Shown: one piece after another, positions 18,268 to 26,781 of the stretch | How positions within the stretch are numbered: the first letter of the stretch is position 1 | How the letters are laid out: each line of letters starts with the position of its first letter | Origin: Limnohabitans sp. 63ED37-2 | GTDB lineage: Bacteria > Pseudomonadota > Gammaproteobacteria > Burkholderiales > Burkholderiaceae_C | NCBI RefSeq assembly: GCF_001412535.1 | Contig: NZ_CP011774.1 | Span: 491,501 to 555,500 of the forward strand | Length of the DNA stretch: 64,000 nt | Direction: 5' to 3' | The notes under the pieces: generated by a model | Databases searched by the model: none | What the model was told of the DNA's origin: nothing | The model's input: only the letters and a program-made list of their open reading frames with translations | Program-made: the position numbers and the translations under genes

Positions 18268-19327
18268 ACCCCGTCCCCAGGCCTCGCGCCTGTGGACTTA
18301 TGCCTCGCCTGTATTGGCGCTGGTGCTCACCGTGCTCTTGGGTGTGGCGCTGTTCATGGCGCTGGGCAAAGACCCGCTGCGCGGTTTACAAATGTTCTTT
18401 TGGGAGCCCGTCAAGTCAGGCTATGCGCTGGGCGAGTTGATGGTGAAAGCCACGCCGCTCTTGGTCATTGCTTTGGGTTTGTCGGTGTGTTTTCGGTCCA
18501 ACGTGTGGAACATTGGCGCGGAGGGGCAGTTTGTCATCGGCGCGGTGTGCGCCGGGGGCGTGGCCTTGTTGGCCGACAAAGACACGGGCCGTTGGATCGT
18601 GCTGTTGGTGCTCTTGGCGGGCGTGCTGGGTGGCATGGTCTGGGCGGGCATCACGGCACTGCTGCGCGACCGGTTCAATGCCAGTGAAATTTTGGTCAGC
18701 CTGATGCTGGTGTATGTGGCCGACATGGTGCTGAGCTACTTGGTCTATGGCCCCTGGAAAGATCCAGCCGGATTCAATTTTCCGCAGTCCAAAACCTTTG
18801 AGGCGGTCACGCAGATCCCGCGTCTGATGGACGGCTCGCGCGTCAGCGTGGGCTTGCTCTTGGCGCTGGTGGGTGCGGGCTTGCTGTGGGTGTTCTTGTT
18901 CCGTACCCGGGCGGGCTTTGCCCAGCAAGTGGGTGGGCTGGCACCTGATGCGGCGCGGTATGCCGGGTTTTCTTCGCGCAAGGCGCTGTGGGTGGCACTC
19001 ATGGTGTCGGGCGGCGCGGCGGGTTTGGCGGGTGCTTTGGAGGTGGCGGGGCCCATCGGGCAGCTGACGCCTTATGTGCCTGCTGGCTATGGTTTTGCCG
19101 CGATCATCGTGGCGTTTGTCGGGCGCTTGCATCCGGCGGGCATGGTGCTGTCGGCGGTGCTGATGAGCATGTTCTACATCGGCGGGGAACTCGCGCAGTC
19201 GCGCTTGGGTCTGCCCAAATCGATTACGGGTGTGTTCCAGGGATTGCTGCTGTTTTGTTTGTTGGCGTGTGACACGCTGGTGGCCTACCGTCTGCGCTGG
19301 GTGGCGGCCAAGAAAGGGGGCGTGTGA
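18254..19327 (+). CDS. BMP-type ABC importer permease, subunit 1
   Basis: Integral membrane permease of 357 residues in the branched-chain-type permease superfamily (NupB/YufP-like), with a hydrophobic profile suggesting about 8-10 helices. The conserved cytoplasmic EAA-like region is around GGLAPDAARYAGFSSRKALWVALMVSGGAAGLAGALEVAGP. The N-terminus carries a Pro/Arg-rich cytoplasmic start before the first helix (PVLALVLTVLLGVALFMAL). It overlaps the ATPase gene upstream and shares one base of stop and start (TGATG) with the second permease, so the three are translated together. Confidence 0.92.
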   Translation: MLRLEPRPQASRLWTYASPVLALVLTVLLGVALFMALGKDPLRGLQMFFWEPVKSGYALGELMVKATPLLVIALGLSVCFRSNVWNIGAEGQFVIGAVCAGGVALLADKDTGRWIVLLVLLAGVLGGMVWAGITALLRDRFNASEILVSLMLVYVADMVLSYLVYGPWKDPAGFNFPQSKTFEAVTQIPRLMDGSRVSVGLLLALVGAGLLWVFLFRTRAGFAQQVGGLAPDAARYAGFSSRKALWVALMVSGGAAGLAGALEVAGPIGQLTPYVPAGYGFAAIIVAFVGRLHPAGMVLSAVLMSMFYIGGELAQSRLGLPKSITGVFQGLLLFCLLACDTLVAYRLRWVAAKKGGV

Positions 19328-20247
19328 TGGAGTCGTATGCATTGCTGATCGCAGCCACCCTGAATGCGGGGACGGTGCTGGCCATCGCCGCTTTGGGTTT
19401 GCTGATCAATGAAAAAGCCGGTGTGGTGAACCTGGGGGCCGAGGGCATGATGCTGTGCGCCGCCATCGCGGGCTTTGCTGCCGTCGTACACACAGGCAAC
19501 GACTGGTTGGGCTTTGCGGCGGGCATGGGCGCTGGCGCAGTGTTGGCGGCCATTTTTGGGGTGCTGGTCATTTGGCTGGGCACCAACCAATACGCCACAG
19601 GTCTGGCGCTGAGTTTGTTTGGTGTGGGTTTTTCTGCCTTTGTGGGCATTGGCTATGTGAAAGAAAAGCTGCCGGACCGGCCCCATTTTGCGGTGCCTTA
19701 TTTGGCCGACATTCCGCTCGTGGGTTCCGCCTTGTTCAAGCAGCACCCGCTCGTTTATGGGGCGATGGCGCTGGTGTTGGCCCTGATTTGGTTCCTCTAC
19801 AAAAGCCGCACCGGTTTGGTGCTGCGGGCGGTGGGCGAGTCGCCCGCATCTGCCCACGCTTTGGGCTACCCGGTACGCCGCATCCGCTTGGCGGCGGTGG
19901 TGGCTGGGGGCGCGTTGTGCGGCCTGGCTGGCGCTTACATCTCGGTGATCTACACCCCGCTGTGGGTCGAGGGCATGGTGGCGGGCAAGGGCTGGATTGC
20001 CTTGGCCCTGACCACCTTTGCCACTTGGCGTCCGGCACGGGTTTTGCTGGGTGCTTATTTGTTTGGTGGTGTGACCATGCTGCAGTTCCATTTGCAGGGC
20101 GTGGGCGTGCAAGTGCCCAGCCAGTTGCTCACGGCGCTGCCCTACATCGCCACCATCGTGGTGCTGGCCCTGATTTCGCGCAATCCGACCTGGATTCGCG
20201 TGAACATGCCCGCCTCGCTGGGCAAGCCCTTTTATCCCGGTTCATAA
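19327..20247 (+). CDS. BMP-type ABC importer permease, subunit 2
   Basis: Second permease, about 306 residues (NupC/YufQ-like). The N-terminal helix region AALGLLINEKAGVVNLGAEGMML is the hallmark of this family. The coupling-helix region reads ESPASAHALGYPVRRIRLAAVVAGGALCGLAGAYISV. The ATG at 19327 shares its A with the preceding stop; a GTG one codon earlier is an alternative start. It forms the heteromeric channel with the upstream permease and is followed after 45 bases by the binding-protein gene. Confidence 0.92.
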   Translation: MESYALLIAATLNAGTVLAIAALGLLINEKAGVVNLGAEGMMLCAAIAGFAAVVHTGNDWLGFAAGMGAGAVLAAIFGVLVIWLGTNQYATGLALSLFGVGFSAFVGIGYVKEKLPDRPHFAVPYLADIPLVGSALFKQHPLVYGAMALVLALIWFLYKSRTGLVLRAVGESPASAHALGYPVRRIRLAAVVAGGALCGLAGAYISVIYTPLWVEGMVAGKGWIALALTTFATWRPARVLLGAYLFGGVTMLQFHLQGVGVQVPSQLLTALPYIATIVVLALISRNPTWIRVNMPASLGKPFYPGS

Positions 20248-20292
20248 TTGCTTTTTTCCAACCCCTGTAACCCTGTTCAAAAAGGACCTGAC

Positions 20293-21426
20293 ATGACAGA
20301 CCTCTCCAAGCGCTCCATCGTCAAGATGGTGGCCCTGACCGCTGTGGCTGCCGCCGCACTGGTGGGCTGTGGCAAAAAAGAAGAAGCCCCCAAGGCGGAA
20401 GCCCCCGCTGCGGCCAAGCCTGAGCCCCTGAAGATCGCGTTTGCATATGTCGGCCCTGTGGGCGACGGCGGCTGGACCTTTGCGCACGACAACGGCCGCA
20501 AGGAAATCGAAAAAGCCTTCGGCGACAAAGTGGTCACCACCTTCGTTGAGAAAGTGCCAGAAAGCGCTGACGCCGAGCGCGTGATCCGCGACATGGCCGC
20601 CCAAGGCAACAAGCTGATTTTTGGCACCACTTTTGGTTATATGGAGCCCATGCTCAAAGTGGCCGCTGACAACAAGGGCGTGAAGTTCGAGCACGCCACC
20701 GGCTACAAAACCGCCGAGAACATGCGCACTTACGACAGCCGCACCTACGAAGGCGCGTACATGGCGGGTGTGATCGCAGGCAAGATGACCAAGACCAACA
20801 CCCTGGGTGTGGTCGCCTCCATCCCAATTCCTGAGGTGGTGCGCAACATCAACAGCTTCACCATGGGCGCGCAGTCGGTCAACCCCAAGATCAAGACCAA
20901 GGTGGTCTGGGTGAACGAGTGGTTCAACCCACCGAAAGAAACCGAAGCCGCCACTTCGCTGATCAACGGTGGCGCGGACGTGCTGATGCAAAACACCGAC
21001 TCGTCGGCCGTGTTGCAGACCGCCGAAAAAATGGGCAAGCGTGCCTTTGGCTGGGACTCTGACATGACCGCTTACGGCCCCAAGGCCCACCTGGGCTCGG
21101 CTGTGATCAACTGGGGTCCTTACTACGTCAAGGCCGTGGGTGAAGCTCTGGAAGGCAAGTGGACCACAGGTCAAAGCTGGTGGGGCGTGAAGGAAGGCGC
21201 GATCGACATGGTCAACGTGGCCGCTGACGTGCCAGAAGACACCAAGAAGAAAATCGACGAGATCAAATCAGGTCTGAAAGCCGGTACATTCTCGATCTGG
21301 AAAGGCCCGATCGTGGACCAAGCCGGTAAAGAAGTTCTGGCCAAAGACGCTGTGGCCGACGACAAGTTCCTGGGTGGTGTGATGTTCTACGTCAAGGGCG
21401 TGGAAGGCAAGATCCCCGGCAAGTGA
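20293..21426 (+). CDS. BMP family lipoprotein, nucleoside/purine-binding
   Basis: Substrate-binding lipoprotein of the BMP/PnrA-like family, 377 residues. The leader ends in the lipobox LVGC with C26 as lipidated residue, followed by a charged linker of KKEEAPKAEAPAAAKPE. The mature domain opens KIAFAYVGPVGDGGWTFAHDNGRKEIEKAFGD, the classical BMP ligand region. The start ATG 20293 is supported by AAAGGA just ahead. As the fourth gene of the importer operon it supplies the ligand. A terminator follows. A paralogue without a lipobox is encoded at 25591. Confidence 0.93.
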   Translation: MTDLSKRSIVKMVALTAVAAAALVGCGKKEEAPKAEAPAAAKPEPLKIAFAYVGPVGDGGWTFAHDNGRKEIEKAFGDKVVTTFVEKVPESADAERVIRDMAAQGNKLIFGTTFGYMEPMLKVAADNKGVKFEHATGYKTAENMRTYDSRTYEGAYMAGVIAGKMTKTNTLGVVASIPIPEVVRNINSFTMGAQSVNPKIKTKVVWVNEWFNPPKETEAATSLINGGADVLMQNTDSSAVLQTAEKMGKRAFGWDSDMTAYGPKAHLGSAVINWGPYYVKAVGEALEGKWTTGQSWWGVKEGAIDMVNVAADVPEDTKKKIDEIKSGLKAGTFSIWKGPIVDQAGKEVLAKDAVADDKFLGGVMFYVKGVEGKIPGK

Positions 21427-21487
21427 TGGGAAATCCGCAGGGCCTGTTGCTTCCGAGTTGATCGGGAGTGCAGCGCCCTCTGATCTG

Positions 21488-21520
21488 AAAGCCGCTAGAC
21501 GCAAGTTGGGCGGCTTTTTT
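21488..21520 (+). terminator. rho-independent terminator after BMP importer operon
   Basis: AAAGCCGC (21488-21495) pairs with GCGGCTTT (21510-21517) and is followed by a run of T. It closes the four-gene importer operon. Confidence 0.8.
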
Positions 21521-21603
21521 CATTCTGTTGCCCCCTTGGTGACGGCCAAGTCCCTCAGGTTTGATACGCTGGCAAGGTTCAGTACCCCCGCAAAGGCCCC
21601 GCT

Positions 21604-22830
21604 TTGTTCAAACACCTGGAATCTCCCGCTGCTGCTGCCCCAACGCTGCAGCAAATCCGCGCCCACTTTGGCACCACCTACGCCGCCAACGCCCTGATCG
21701 GTTTCATTTTTGCCGCGACCGGGCCGGTGGCCGTCATTTTGTCGGTGGGCACGCGTGGGAGTTTGTCGCCCGAAGAGCTGGCGTCTTGGGTGTTCGGGGT
21801 GTTTTTTGTCAATGGCCTGGTCAGTTTGCTCATGAGCTGGCGCTACATCACACCGTTGGCTTTTGGCTGGACGATTCCCGGCACGGTGTTGGTGGGGCCA
21901 GCCTTGCAGCATCTGAGTTTTGCCGAGGTCATTGGCGCTTTTTATGCGACCAGTGCCCTGATCTTGGTGCTGGGCCTGAGCGGCTGGGTCAAGCGGGTCA
22001 TGGCGGCGCTGCCCATGCCCATTGTCATGGGCATGGTGGCCGGGGTCTTCTTGCGCTTTGGCCTCGACATCGTGCGGGCGCTGCAAAGCGATGTGGCCAT
22101 TGCAGCGCCCATGGTGGCGGTGTTTTTGTTGTTATCGGCCAATGCCGATTGGGGCAAACGTCTGCCACCGGTCATTGGGGCCTTGCTGGTCGGGGCTTTG
22201 GCGGTGGCGGTGGCGGGCCGACTCGATGCGGCTGCCGTGGGGCAATTGGCTTTGGCGCAGCCCGTCATTCAGGCCCCGGTGTGGTCGTTTGCCGCGATGC
22301 TGGAGTTGGTGGTGCCCCTGGCCATCACGGTGCTGGTGGTGCAAAACGGGCAGGGTGTGGCCGTGCTCAAAAACGCTGGGCACGAGCCACCCGTCAACAT
22401 GATCGCGGTGGCCTGCGGTGTTGGCGCGGCGGTGAGCGCCGTGTTTGGCGCGGTCAGCACCTGCCTCACGGGGCCAACCAATGGCTTGCTCACCTCGTCT
22501 GGCGAGAAATCGCGCCACTACACCGGGGCGCTGATGTTTGGTGTGCTGGCGCTGTTGTTCGGTCTGATGGCGCCCACCTTCACGGGGTGGATGCTGGCTG
22601 CACCCAAAGAGTTCATCATGGTGCTGGGCGGCCTGGCCATGCTGCGCGTCTTGCAAGGCGCATTTGTGGCTTCGTTTGGTGCGGGCAAGTTTTCGCTTGG
22701 CGCCTTGGTGAGTTTGCTGGTGACTGTGGCCGACATCGGTTTGTTCAACATTGGCGCGGCTTTCTGGGGCTTGGTCGCCGGATTCGCGGTCTCGTGGTGG
22801 ATGGAGCGGGGCGATTTTCAGAAAACTTGA
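21604..22830 (+). CDS. BenE family (benzoate/H+ symporter-type) transporter
   Basis: Membrane transporter of 408 residues with about 11-12 hydrophobic segments, related to BenE and more distantly to the nucleobase-ascorbate transporters. Family signs include TYAANALIGFIFAATGPVAVILSVG in the first helices and the QNGQGVAVLKNAGHEPPVNMI plus STCLTGPTNGLL regions. The start is read as TTG 21604, seven bases after an AAAGG site. BenE proteins are annotated as benzoate importers, but few have been tested. In a purine-rich neighbourhood a nucleobase substrate is possible; the substrate should be left open. Confidence 0.82.
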   Translation: MFKHLESPAAAAPTLQQIRAHFGTTYAANALIGFIFAATGPVAVILSVGTRGSLSPEELASWVFGVFFVNGLVSLLMSWRYITPLAFGWTIPGTVLVGPALQHLSFAEVIGAFYATSALILVLGLSGWVKRVMAALPMPIVMGMVAGVFLRFGLDIVRALQSDVAIAAPMVAVFLLLSANADWGKRLPPVIGALLVGALAVAVAGRLDAAAVGQLALAQPVIQAPVWSFAAMLELVVPLAITVLVVQNGQGVAVLKNAGHEPPVNMIAVACGVGAAVSAVFGAVSTCLTGPTNGLLTSSGEKSRHYTGALMFGVLALLFGLMAPTFTGWMLAAPKEFIMVLGGLAMLRVLQGAFVASFGAGKFSLGALVSLLVTVADIGLFNIGAAFWGLVAGFAVSWWMERGDFQKT

Positions 22831-22924
22831 TGTGGGTGAGGCTGCACAGCTGCTCAGCGTGTAAGCTGGCCAAGCAAGTGAACACAACCACTGATTTCAT
22901 TCAACGCATCTTGAAGGGTCTTTC

Positions 22925-24208
22925 ATGCTGGAGCGCTTCATTCAAAACAAGAAACTCGATGCGGCCAAGCTGAGCGCCAAAAAGCTGCTCAGCGCCCGGG
23001 GTGAGGCCAATGCGCAAAGCATGGCCATCAAGCTGATCGACCATTACGACCATCTGGACAAGCGCAGCCAGATCGACTTTTTCCATTTTTTGTCGAGCCA
23101 ATTCAACCCCGACCCGTCCTTGGTGGTGGATGCGGCCAACCGCTACAACACCGAGCGCAACGAGGCCAGTTTGATCCACTTGTTCCAGACCGTGGAGCCG
23201 CCCCGCCAGGAGCTGTTGCGGCGGGTCAACCGGGCAGCCGCTGGCACGGCCACCATTTTGAAAATGCGCCAGACCCTGCTGTCCTACCTCAAGGACCATC
23301 CGGCTTTTCGGGCCACCGATTCGGACATGCACCATTTGCTCAGTTCCTGGTTCAACCCGGGTTTTTTGGAGTTGCACCAGATCACCTGGAACTCCCCCGC
23401 GCAACTGCTCGAAAAAATCATTGCCCATGAATCGGTGCATGCCATCGATGGCTGGGACGATTTGCGCCGACGCTTGCAGCCGGACCGCCGTTGCTTTGCA
23501 TTTTTTCATCCCCAATTGCCCGGCGAACCGCTGATCTTTGTTGAAGTGGCGCTGGTGCCGAATATCTCGAAAGACATTGGCACCTTGATCAACAAGCAGG
23601 CGCCGGTGGGCGATGCCAAAAGCTTCAAGGCAGCGATTTTTTACTCCATCAGCAATTGCCAGCCAGGTCTCAAGGGCGTGTCCTTGGGGAATTTCCTGAT
23701 CAAGCGGGTGGCGCAAAAATTGATCGAGGAGATCCCATCCCTCAAAACCTTTTGCACCTTGTCCCCCATTCCGGGCTTTACCCAGTGGCTGGATGCGGGT
23801 GCGCCCCTGCCTGAGGAACGCATCGGTCCCACGCAGCTGCGCAAGTGGCAAGAAGCCCAAAAAATTCTGGCCGCGAGCAGCCTGAACTGGGCCGAACGCC
23901 TCAAGTCAGGCTGGCATCCCGAGCGCAATGCGGAGGCCGAGCGGGCGACCCTCATGCGTCTGTGCGCCTTGTACCTGATGCACCAAACCCCTGAGGCGCG
24001 GGGCGATGCCGTGGGCAAATTCCATCTGAGCAACGGGGCGACGCTGCACCAGATCAACTGGGCGGCTGACCTGTCCAAAAAAGGCCTGCAACAGTCGGGC
24101 GGTCTCATGGTCAATTACCTCTACGAATTGGACAAAGTGGAAGAGCAACACGAGGCGTTCAGCCACAAGACGGTGAGCTGTTCACGCGGCGTCGAGAAGT
24201 TGGTTTAA
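22925..24208 (+). CDS. malonyl-CoA decarboxylase
   Basis: Cytoplasmic malonyl-CoA decarboxylase (MCD family, 427 residues), converting malonyl-CoA to acetyl-CoA and CO2. An N-terminal helical domain of about 150 residues is followed by the GNAT-like catalytic domain, recognisable by ITWNSPAQLLEKIIAHESVHAIDGWDDLRRRL, FFHPQLPGEPLIFVEVALV and the late SPIPGFTQWL motif containing the conserved serine/proline region. It is followed by a 77-residue gene after only two bases and then adenine deaminase. A link to malonate use is not shown here, since no malonyl-CoA synthetase lies nearby. Confidence 0.93.
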   Translation: MLERFIQNKKLDAAKLSAKKLLSARGEANAQSMAIKLIDHYDHLDKRSQIDFFHFLSSQFNPDPSLVVDAANRYNTERNEASLIHLFQTVEPPRQELLRRVNRAAAGTATILKMRQTLLSYLKDHPAFRATDSDMHHLLSSWFNPGFLELHQITWNSPAQLLEKIIAHESVHAIDGWDDLRRRLQPDRRCFAFFHPQLPGEPLIFVEVALVPNISKDIGTLINKQAPVGDAKSFKAAIFYSISNCQPGLKGVSLGNFLIKRVAQKLIEEIPSLKTFCTLSPIPGFTQWLDAGAPLPEERIGPTQLRKWQEAQKILAASSLNWAERLKSGWHPERNAEAERATLMRLCALYLMHQTPEARGDAVGKFHLSNGATLHQINWAADLSKKGLQQSGGLMVNYLYELDKVEEQHEAFSHKTVSCSRGVEKLV

Positions 24209-24210
24209 CC

Positions 24211-24444
24211 ATGTCCAGCCCGCTGTTGAAACCCCTGAATGAAGGCGTCTGCGCCTTGCACGACCCATCGGGCCTGCATGTGGGCAACTTCAAATGGATC
24301 CAGGGCCAGTGGAAGTTCAAGGCCATCGGCTACGGGCCAGGTGCTCAAGTCGTGCCCGGTGGCGGCCCTTTGACCGACCGACACAACTGCTGTTTGGCGC
24401 AACTGGATGAAGCCCTCATCCGTGCCCAATTTTTTGAGGAGTGA
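24211..24444 (+). CDS. small protein of unknown function
   Basis: A 77-residue reading frame squeezed between malonyl-CoA decarboxylase (two bases upstream) and adenine deaminase (two bases downstream), which supports it as a real gene in this operon. It has a glycine/tryptophan-rich centre (VGNFKWIQGQWKFKAIGYGPG) and a Cys-Cys pair (HNCCLAQLDEA). No signal peptide or membrane segment is visible. I do not recognise the family and no function can be assigned. Confidence 0.65.
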   Translation: MSSPLLKPLNEGVCALHDPSGLHVGNFKWIQGQWKFKAIGYGPGAQVVPGGGPLTDRHNCCLAQLDEALIRAQFFEE

Positions 24445-24446
24445 CC

Positions 24447-25496
24447 ATGTTCAAAGTTCACGCCATTCCCCCAGAGCGCCTGCCCGAGTTGCTGCGCACC
24501 ATGCCCAAGGCCGAGCTGCACATCCACATCGAAGGCTCATTGGAGCCTGAGCTGATCTTTGCGCTGGCCCGGCGCAATGGCGTGTCCTTGCCCTACGCCG
24601 ATGTGGCCGCTTTGCGCAGTGCCTATGCCTTCACCAACCTGCAAAGTTTTCTGGATTTGTATTACGCCGGAGCCAGTGCGCTGCTGCACGAGCAGGATTT
24701 TTACGACATGGCCTGGGCCTATTTTGAAAAAGCTGCCGCCGACCATGTGGTGCGGGCCGAACTCTTCTTTGATCCCCAAACCCACACGGCGCGGGGTGTG
24801 CCCATGGCCGCGGTCATCGAAGGCCTGAGCCGCGCATGCAGCGATGCGCAAGCCCAACTGAACATCAGCGCTGATTTGATCTTGTGCTTTTTGCGTCACC
24901 TGTCTGAAGAAGATGCGTTGGCCACTTTGGAAGAAGCCATGCCCTGGCGAAAGCACTTCATTGGTGTGGGTCTCGATTCCAGCGAGTTGGGTCACCCACC
25001 CGAAAAGTTTTCCCGCGTGTTTGCCCGTGCCCGCGAGCTGGGCTTGCACTGCGTGGCGCACGCGGGTGAAGAAGGCCCTCCCGCTTACATTTGGGGCGCT
25101 TTGGATGTGCTGCAGGTCGAGCGCATTGACCACGGCGTGCAAGCCATCCACGACGCTGCGCTGATGCAACGCTTGGCCGAAAGTCGCATGCCGCTCACTG
25201 TCTGTCCACTGTCCAACCTCAAGCTGTGTGTGTTCAAAAATCTGGCCGACCACAATTTAGGTCAGATGCTGGATGCAGGCCTGTGTGTGACCCTCAACTC
25301 CGACGATCCGGCCTACTTTGGCGGCTACTTGAACGACAACTACCTGCAGACCTTTGCCGCCCTGCACCTGAATGCACAACAGGCCTACCAACTGGCCGCC
25401 AACAGCATCGAAGCGAGCTTCGCATCAGGGGCCGACAAGCGCCGATGGATGCATGAGCTGAAAGCGTGTTTTCAGGGGTTTGCGGAGCAGGATTGA
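24447..25496 (+). CDS. adenine deaminase (type 2, adenosine-deaminase-like family)
   Basis: Metal-dependent deaminase of 349 residues. Motifs are the zinc-binding KAELHIHIEGSLEPEL near residue 18, HAGEEGPP, RIDHGV and NSDDPAYFGGY. The combination FFDPQTHT, GLDSSELGHPPEKF and SDDPAYFGGY fits the bacterial/yeast adenine deaminase branch better than true adenosine deaminases. The predicted reaction is therefore adenine to hypoxanthine. The start ATG 24447 follows a GAGGAG site; an upstream GTG at 24441 overlaps the previous stop. It supplies hypoxanthine to the xanthine dehydrogenase encoded about 9 kb away. Confidence 0.88.
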   Translation: MFKVHAIPPERLPELLRTMPKAELHIHIEGSLEPELIFALARRNGVSLPYADVAALRSAYAFTNLQSFLDLYYAGASALLHEQDFYDMAWAYFEKAAADHVVRAELFFDPQTHTARGVPMAAVIEGLSRACSDAQAQLNISADLILCFLRHLSEEDALATLEEAMPWRKHFIGVGLDSSELGHPPEKFSRVFARARELGLHCVAHAGEEGPPAYIWGALDVLQVERIDHGVQAIHDAALMQRLAESRMPLTVCPLSNLKLCVFKNLADHNLGQMLDAGLCVTLNSDDPAYFGGYLNDNYLQTFAALHLNAQQAYQLAANSIEASFASGADKRRWMHELKACFQGFAEQD

Positions 25497-25530
25497 GGGC
25501 TTGTGCAGTCGGGTTAAAATTACCTACTGA

Positions 25531-25560
25531 AGCCCGCTGCTCCGGCGGGCTTTGTTTTGT
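25531..25560 (+). terminator. rho-independent terminator after adenine deaminase gene
   Basis: AGCCCGC (25531-25537) pairs with GCGGGCT (25545-25551) around a seven-base loop, followed by a T-rich tail. Confidence 0.75.
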
Positions 25561-25590
25561 TCAATCTTCGGGGCCATGTAGAGGACTACC

Positions 25591-26688
25591 ATGTATAAAA
25601 ACCTCGCTGCCACGCTCGTGGTCGCCTGCTTTTTCCTTCCTGCCGTTCAGGCACAAACTTCCTCGCCAACGCCAGTCAAAGCGACCGAGCCCATCAAGGC
25701 CGGTTTTGTCTATGTTTCGCCCATCACCGATGCGGGCTGGACGCGCCAGCACGACGAGGGTCGCAAGGCCGTTGAGCGGGCTTTGGGTGATCAGGTCAAG
25801 ACCACTTTTGTGGCCGATGTGGCCGAGGGTGCGGATGCCGAGCGCGTGATCCGCGACTTGGCGCAACAAGGCCATCAGATCATTTTCACGCCCAGTTTTG
25901 GCTACATGGAGCCCACGCTGCGGGTGGCCAAAGACTTTCCCAACGTGAAGTTCGAGTCGGTGACCGGCTTTAAAACCGCGCCCAACGTATCGGCGTCGAA
26001 CGCCCGTTATTACGAAGGCCGTTATTTGGCGGGCGTGGCCGCCGGGCGCATGACACAAACCAATGTGGCGGGCTATGTGGCGGGTTTCCCGATCCCCGAG
26101 GTGCTGCAAGGCATCAATGCCTTCACGCTCGGCATGCGCTCGGTCAACCCCAAAGCCACCGTCAAAGTGGTTTGGCTCAACGCCTGGTTTGATCCACCCA
26201 AAGAGCGCGAAGCGGCCATGGCCTTGTTCAACCAGGATGTGGACGTGATCGCGTTCCACACGGGATCGACGGCCGTGATGGCGGCAGCGCAGGAGCGCGG
26301 CAAGATGGCTGTGGCCTACCATTCGGACATGCGCCGGGTTGCGCCGGATGCCCAGATCATCGCGGTGACCCACCAGTGGGGTGACTACTACACCTCACGC
26401 GTCAGGGCCGCTTTGTCGGGCACCTGGACTTCGGGGAATGTGTGGGGTGGCATCAAGGACGGCATGATCCGTGTGGGCGAGTTTGGCCCCAAAGTGCCCA
26501 AGGCGGTTCAAGACGAGGTGCTGGCCAAGCAAAGGCTGGTGGGCACGGGCAAGTTGTTGCCCTTTGCAGGCCCCATCACCGACAACGAAGGCAAGGCTGT
26601 GCTGCCTGCGGGCCAAAGCCTGAGCGATGCCCAGATCTTGAACATGAACTACCTGGTGCAGGGTGTGCAGGGCCGCGTCTCGCGCTAA
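25591..26688 (+). CDS. BMP family periplasmic binding protein (soluble paralogue)
   Basis: BMP/PnrA-like binding protein of 365 residues. A signal peptide MYKNLAATLVVACFFLPAVQAQ ends in AQA and has no lipobox, so the protein should be soluble in the periplasm, unlike the paralogue at 20293. The mature start KAGFVYVSPITDAGWTRQHDEGRKAVERALGD matches the BMP ligand region. No permease or ATPase is adjacent, so it probably delivers to the importer at 16714-20247 or acts in a sensory role. Terminators lie both before and after it, so it is transcribed alone. Confidence 0.9.
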   Translation: MYKNLAATLVVACFFLPAVQAQTSSPTPVKATEPIKAGFVYVSPITDAGWTRQHDEGRKAVERALGDQVKTTFVADVAEGADAERVIRDLAQQGHQIIFTPSFGYMEPTLRVAKDFPNVKFESVTGFKTAPNVSASNARYYEGRYLAGVAAGRMTQTNVAGYVAGFPIPEVLQGINAFTLGMRSVNPKATVKVVWLNAWFDPPKEREAAMALFNQDVDVIAFHTGSTAVMAAAQERGKMAVAYHSDMRRVAPDAQIIAVTHQWGDYYTSRVRAALSGTWTSGNVWGGIKDGMIRVGEFGPKVPKAVQDEVLAKQRLVGTGKLLPFAGPITDNEGKAVLPAGQSLSDAQILNMNYLVQGVQGRVSR

Positions 26689-26732
26689 AGCCTTCAAGCC
26701 AGGTCAGGCCAAGACCTGGCGTTGCTGAATGA

Positions 26733-26764
26733 AAAAAGCCGAGGCTGTAAGGCCTCGGCTTTTT
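26733..26764. terminator. bidirectional terminator between BMP protein and MmgE/PrpD genes
   Basis: A 13-bp stem (26733-26745 with 26752-26764; core GCCGAGGC) around a six-base loop, with A-tract on the left and T-tract on the right, serves the two convergent genes. A second hairpin (CCAGGTC 26699-26705 with GACCTGG 26713-26719) lies just before it. Confidence 0.85.
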
Positions 26765-26781
26765 GTTGAGCGCGGATCCAA

